This document shows, piece after piece, positions 5,633 through 6,238 of a stretch of DNA of 6,238 bases. The DNA comes from TWA4 sp051879215 (GTDB taxonomy: Bacteria; Bacillota; Clostridia; Lachnospirales; Lachnospiraceae): assembly GCA_051879215.1 (NCBI GenBank), contig JBJELP010000283.1, forward strand, positions 1 through 6,238. The letters are read 5' to 3'. The position numbers and the translations under genes are program-made. The first letter of the stretch is position 1, and the number at the start of each line of letters is the position of its first letter. The notes beneath the pieces are model-generated. The model saw only the letters and a list, made by a program, of their open reading frames with translations, had not been told where the DNA came from and made no database searches.

Positions 5633-5716
5633 AATTCCTCCGGCACTGTATCCGAGACCAAATACACAGGGCTCAGACACAGTTTATGTTTACCGGATAT
5701 GCACTTCTCCGGCAAA
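5596..5716 (-). promoter_or_regulatory. Structured RNA leader between folD and rnfC2 (three hairpins)
   Basis: Read on the minus strand, three hairpins follow one another. P1: TTTGCCGGA (5708-5716) with TCCGGTAAA (5689-5697), 9 pairs including one G-U. P2: CTGTGTCTGAG (5672-5682) with CTCGGATACAG (5646-5656), 11 pairs including two G-U, 15-nt loop. P3: 5632-5645 with 5596-5609, 13 pairs with one G-U and one internal mismatch, extendable inward by four pairs, and abutting P2 for coaxial stacking. All these wobble positions would be A-C mismatches in plus-strand RNA, so the folding suits the transcript of this operon. No U-tract follows P3, so it is not a simple terminator. I could not match it to the THF, ZTP, glycine, SAM or cobalamin riboswitch consensus from memory. 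It may be a translational switch, an mRNA processing site or a stabiliser. Confidence 0.55.
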
Positions 5717-5728
5717 TAGCATCGTTAA

Positions 5729-6238
5729 TTATTTGATACCGTTCTGAATCTTGCAAGCCTTGATCAGGTTCTTAGCAAGCAGAGCTGATGTGATTGCACC
5801 AACACCGGGAACAGGAGTCTTCCATGAAGCAACTTCTTCTACTGCAGGAGTACAGCAGCCGAATGTGTTGATCTTCTGACGACCGGTCTTTTCGTTCATA
5901 ATAGGATTGCCATCAGCGTCGAAAGCTTTTTCTCTAACTACAGATGCATCGATAACAACAGCGCCTTCTGCAATCAGATCAACGTCGATAGAGTTTTTGA
6001 AAGGAGTTGCACAGATAACAACGTCAGCTCTCTTTGTGTATTCAGCCTTAATTTCAGGATGAGTTAAGTGATGAACGATAGATACTGTAGCAAAACGGTT
6101 GGTCAGCATCATGGATACAGGCTTACCGATAACGTTGGAGTTGTTGATAACACAAACATCAAGACCGCAGCAAACATCATCTTCCTGACCGGGTTTAGCC
6201 AGTGCCAGAGGAGCGTATTTAGCCTGTCTGATCTTCTT
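5729..6238 (-). CDS. folD: Divergent FolD, methylenetetrahydrofolate dehydrogenase/cyclohydrolase (C-terminal part, N-terminus beyond right edge)
   Basis: The frame enters from the right edge and gives 169 residues, about the last 60 percent of a FolD. FolD interconverts methylene-, methenyl- and formyl-THF, the step before the reductase encoded downstream. Visible landmarks are INNSNVIGKPVSMML (the nucleotide-binding turn, normally VGRSxxVGKP), ADVVICATPF, EGAVVIDASVV (normally VIDVGI) and KTPVPGVGAITSALLAKNL near the C-terminus (normally TPVPGGVGPMT). Several conserved positions are altered: GRS is NNS, the CHSxT segment is VHHLT, and the PGGVGP loop is one glycine short with Pro to Ala. 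In NADP enzymes the arginine and serine hold the 2'-phosphate, so their loss suggests NAD use (inference). The substrate and catalytic-lysine half is outside the window, so bifunctionality cannot be judged. The 166-bp gap to rnfC2 holds a structured leader and no terminator. Confidence 0.85.
   Translation of the reverse strand, partial: KKIRQAKYAPLALAKPGQEDDVCCGLDVCVINNSNVIGKPVSMMLTNRFATVSIVHHLTHPEIKAEYTKRADVVICATPFKNSIDVDLIAEGAVVIDASVVREKAFDADGNPIMNEKTGRQKINTFGCCTPAVEEVASWKTPVPGVGAITSALLAKNLIKACKIQNGIK

Noticed and set aside
5689..5716. TTGCCG-17-TAAACA as a promoter for rnfC2
   Set aside because: The -10 match is poor and the sequence is better explained as the 9-bp hairpin P1 in a read-through leader from folD.
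5562..5728. A known folate or one-carbon riboswitch (THF, ZTP, glycine) before rnfC2
   Set aside because: The conserved cores of these classes as I remember them are not present. The structure is therefore reported as an unassigned leader; a covariance scan would settle it.

Overview
The window looks like chromosomal DNA of an anaerobic, moderately AT-rich member of the Clostridia, most plausibly a Lachnospiraceae-type acetogen (inference). The grounds are AGGAG-type ribosome binding sites, short U-tract terminators, the codon style, and above all a folD / rnfC2 / metV / metF cluster. That cluster encodes the methyl-branch enzymes that turn methenyl-tetrahydrofolate into methyl-tetrahydrofolate in the Wood-Ljungdahl pathway. 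Every convincing gene lies on the minus strand, so transcription runs from the right edge to the left.

Right part (6238 down to 2037): the C-terminal two thirds of a divergent FolD is followed by a 166-bp leader-like gap. Then come an RnfC2-type flavo/iron-sulfur NADH-oxidising subunit (GTG start), MetV (1 bp after the RnfC2 stop) and MetF (44 bp after the MetV stop). Together they match the three-subunit, NADH-dependent methylene-THF reductase known from Acetobacterium woodii (RnfC2-MetV-MetF). RnfC2 carries its own MetV-like N-terminal domain, so the operon encodes this cysteine-rich fold twice. The folD-rnfC2 gap can fold on the minus-strand RNA into three successive hairpins. Their G-U pairs fit only that strand. 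The last hairpin covers the ribosome binding site and start of a possible 24-residue peptide overlapping the rnfC2 start. This leader is the best candidate here for an undescribed regulatory element.

Middle part (2036 to 1681): a 356-bp non-coding stretch holds two degenerate direct repeats, a strong terminator for the metF transcript, a near-perfect 27-bp palindrome and a likely promoter for the next gene.

Left-centre (1680 to about 1216): a single gene for a glycine-cleavage H-like protein with its own terminator. The lysine that normally carries lipoate is replaced by arginine and there is no lysine anywhere from residue 19 to 75. It therefore cannot be a conventional lipoyl carrier. GcvH genes are known companions of Wood-Ljungdahl clusters in some acetogens, so a non-lipoylatable version beside this one is notable.

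Left part (1165 to 1): a separate small operon encodes a Cof-type HAD phosphatase and, 22 bp downstream, the N-terminus of a probable NUDIX-family NAD(+) diphosphatase cut by the window edge. These look like ordinary housekeeping genes unrelated to the folate cluster. No tRNA, rRNA, CRISPR array, insertion sequence or phage gene was seen.
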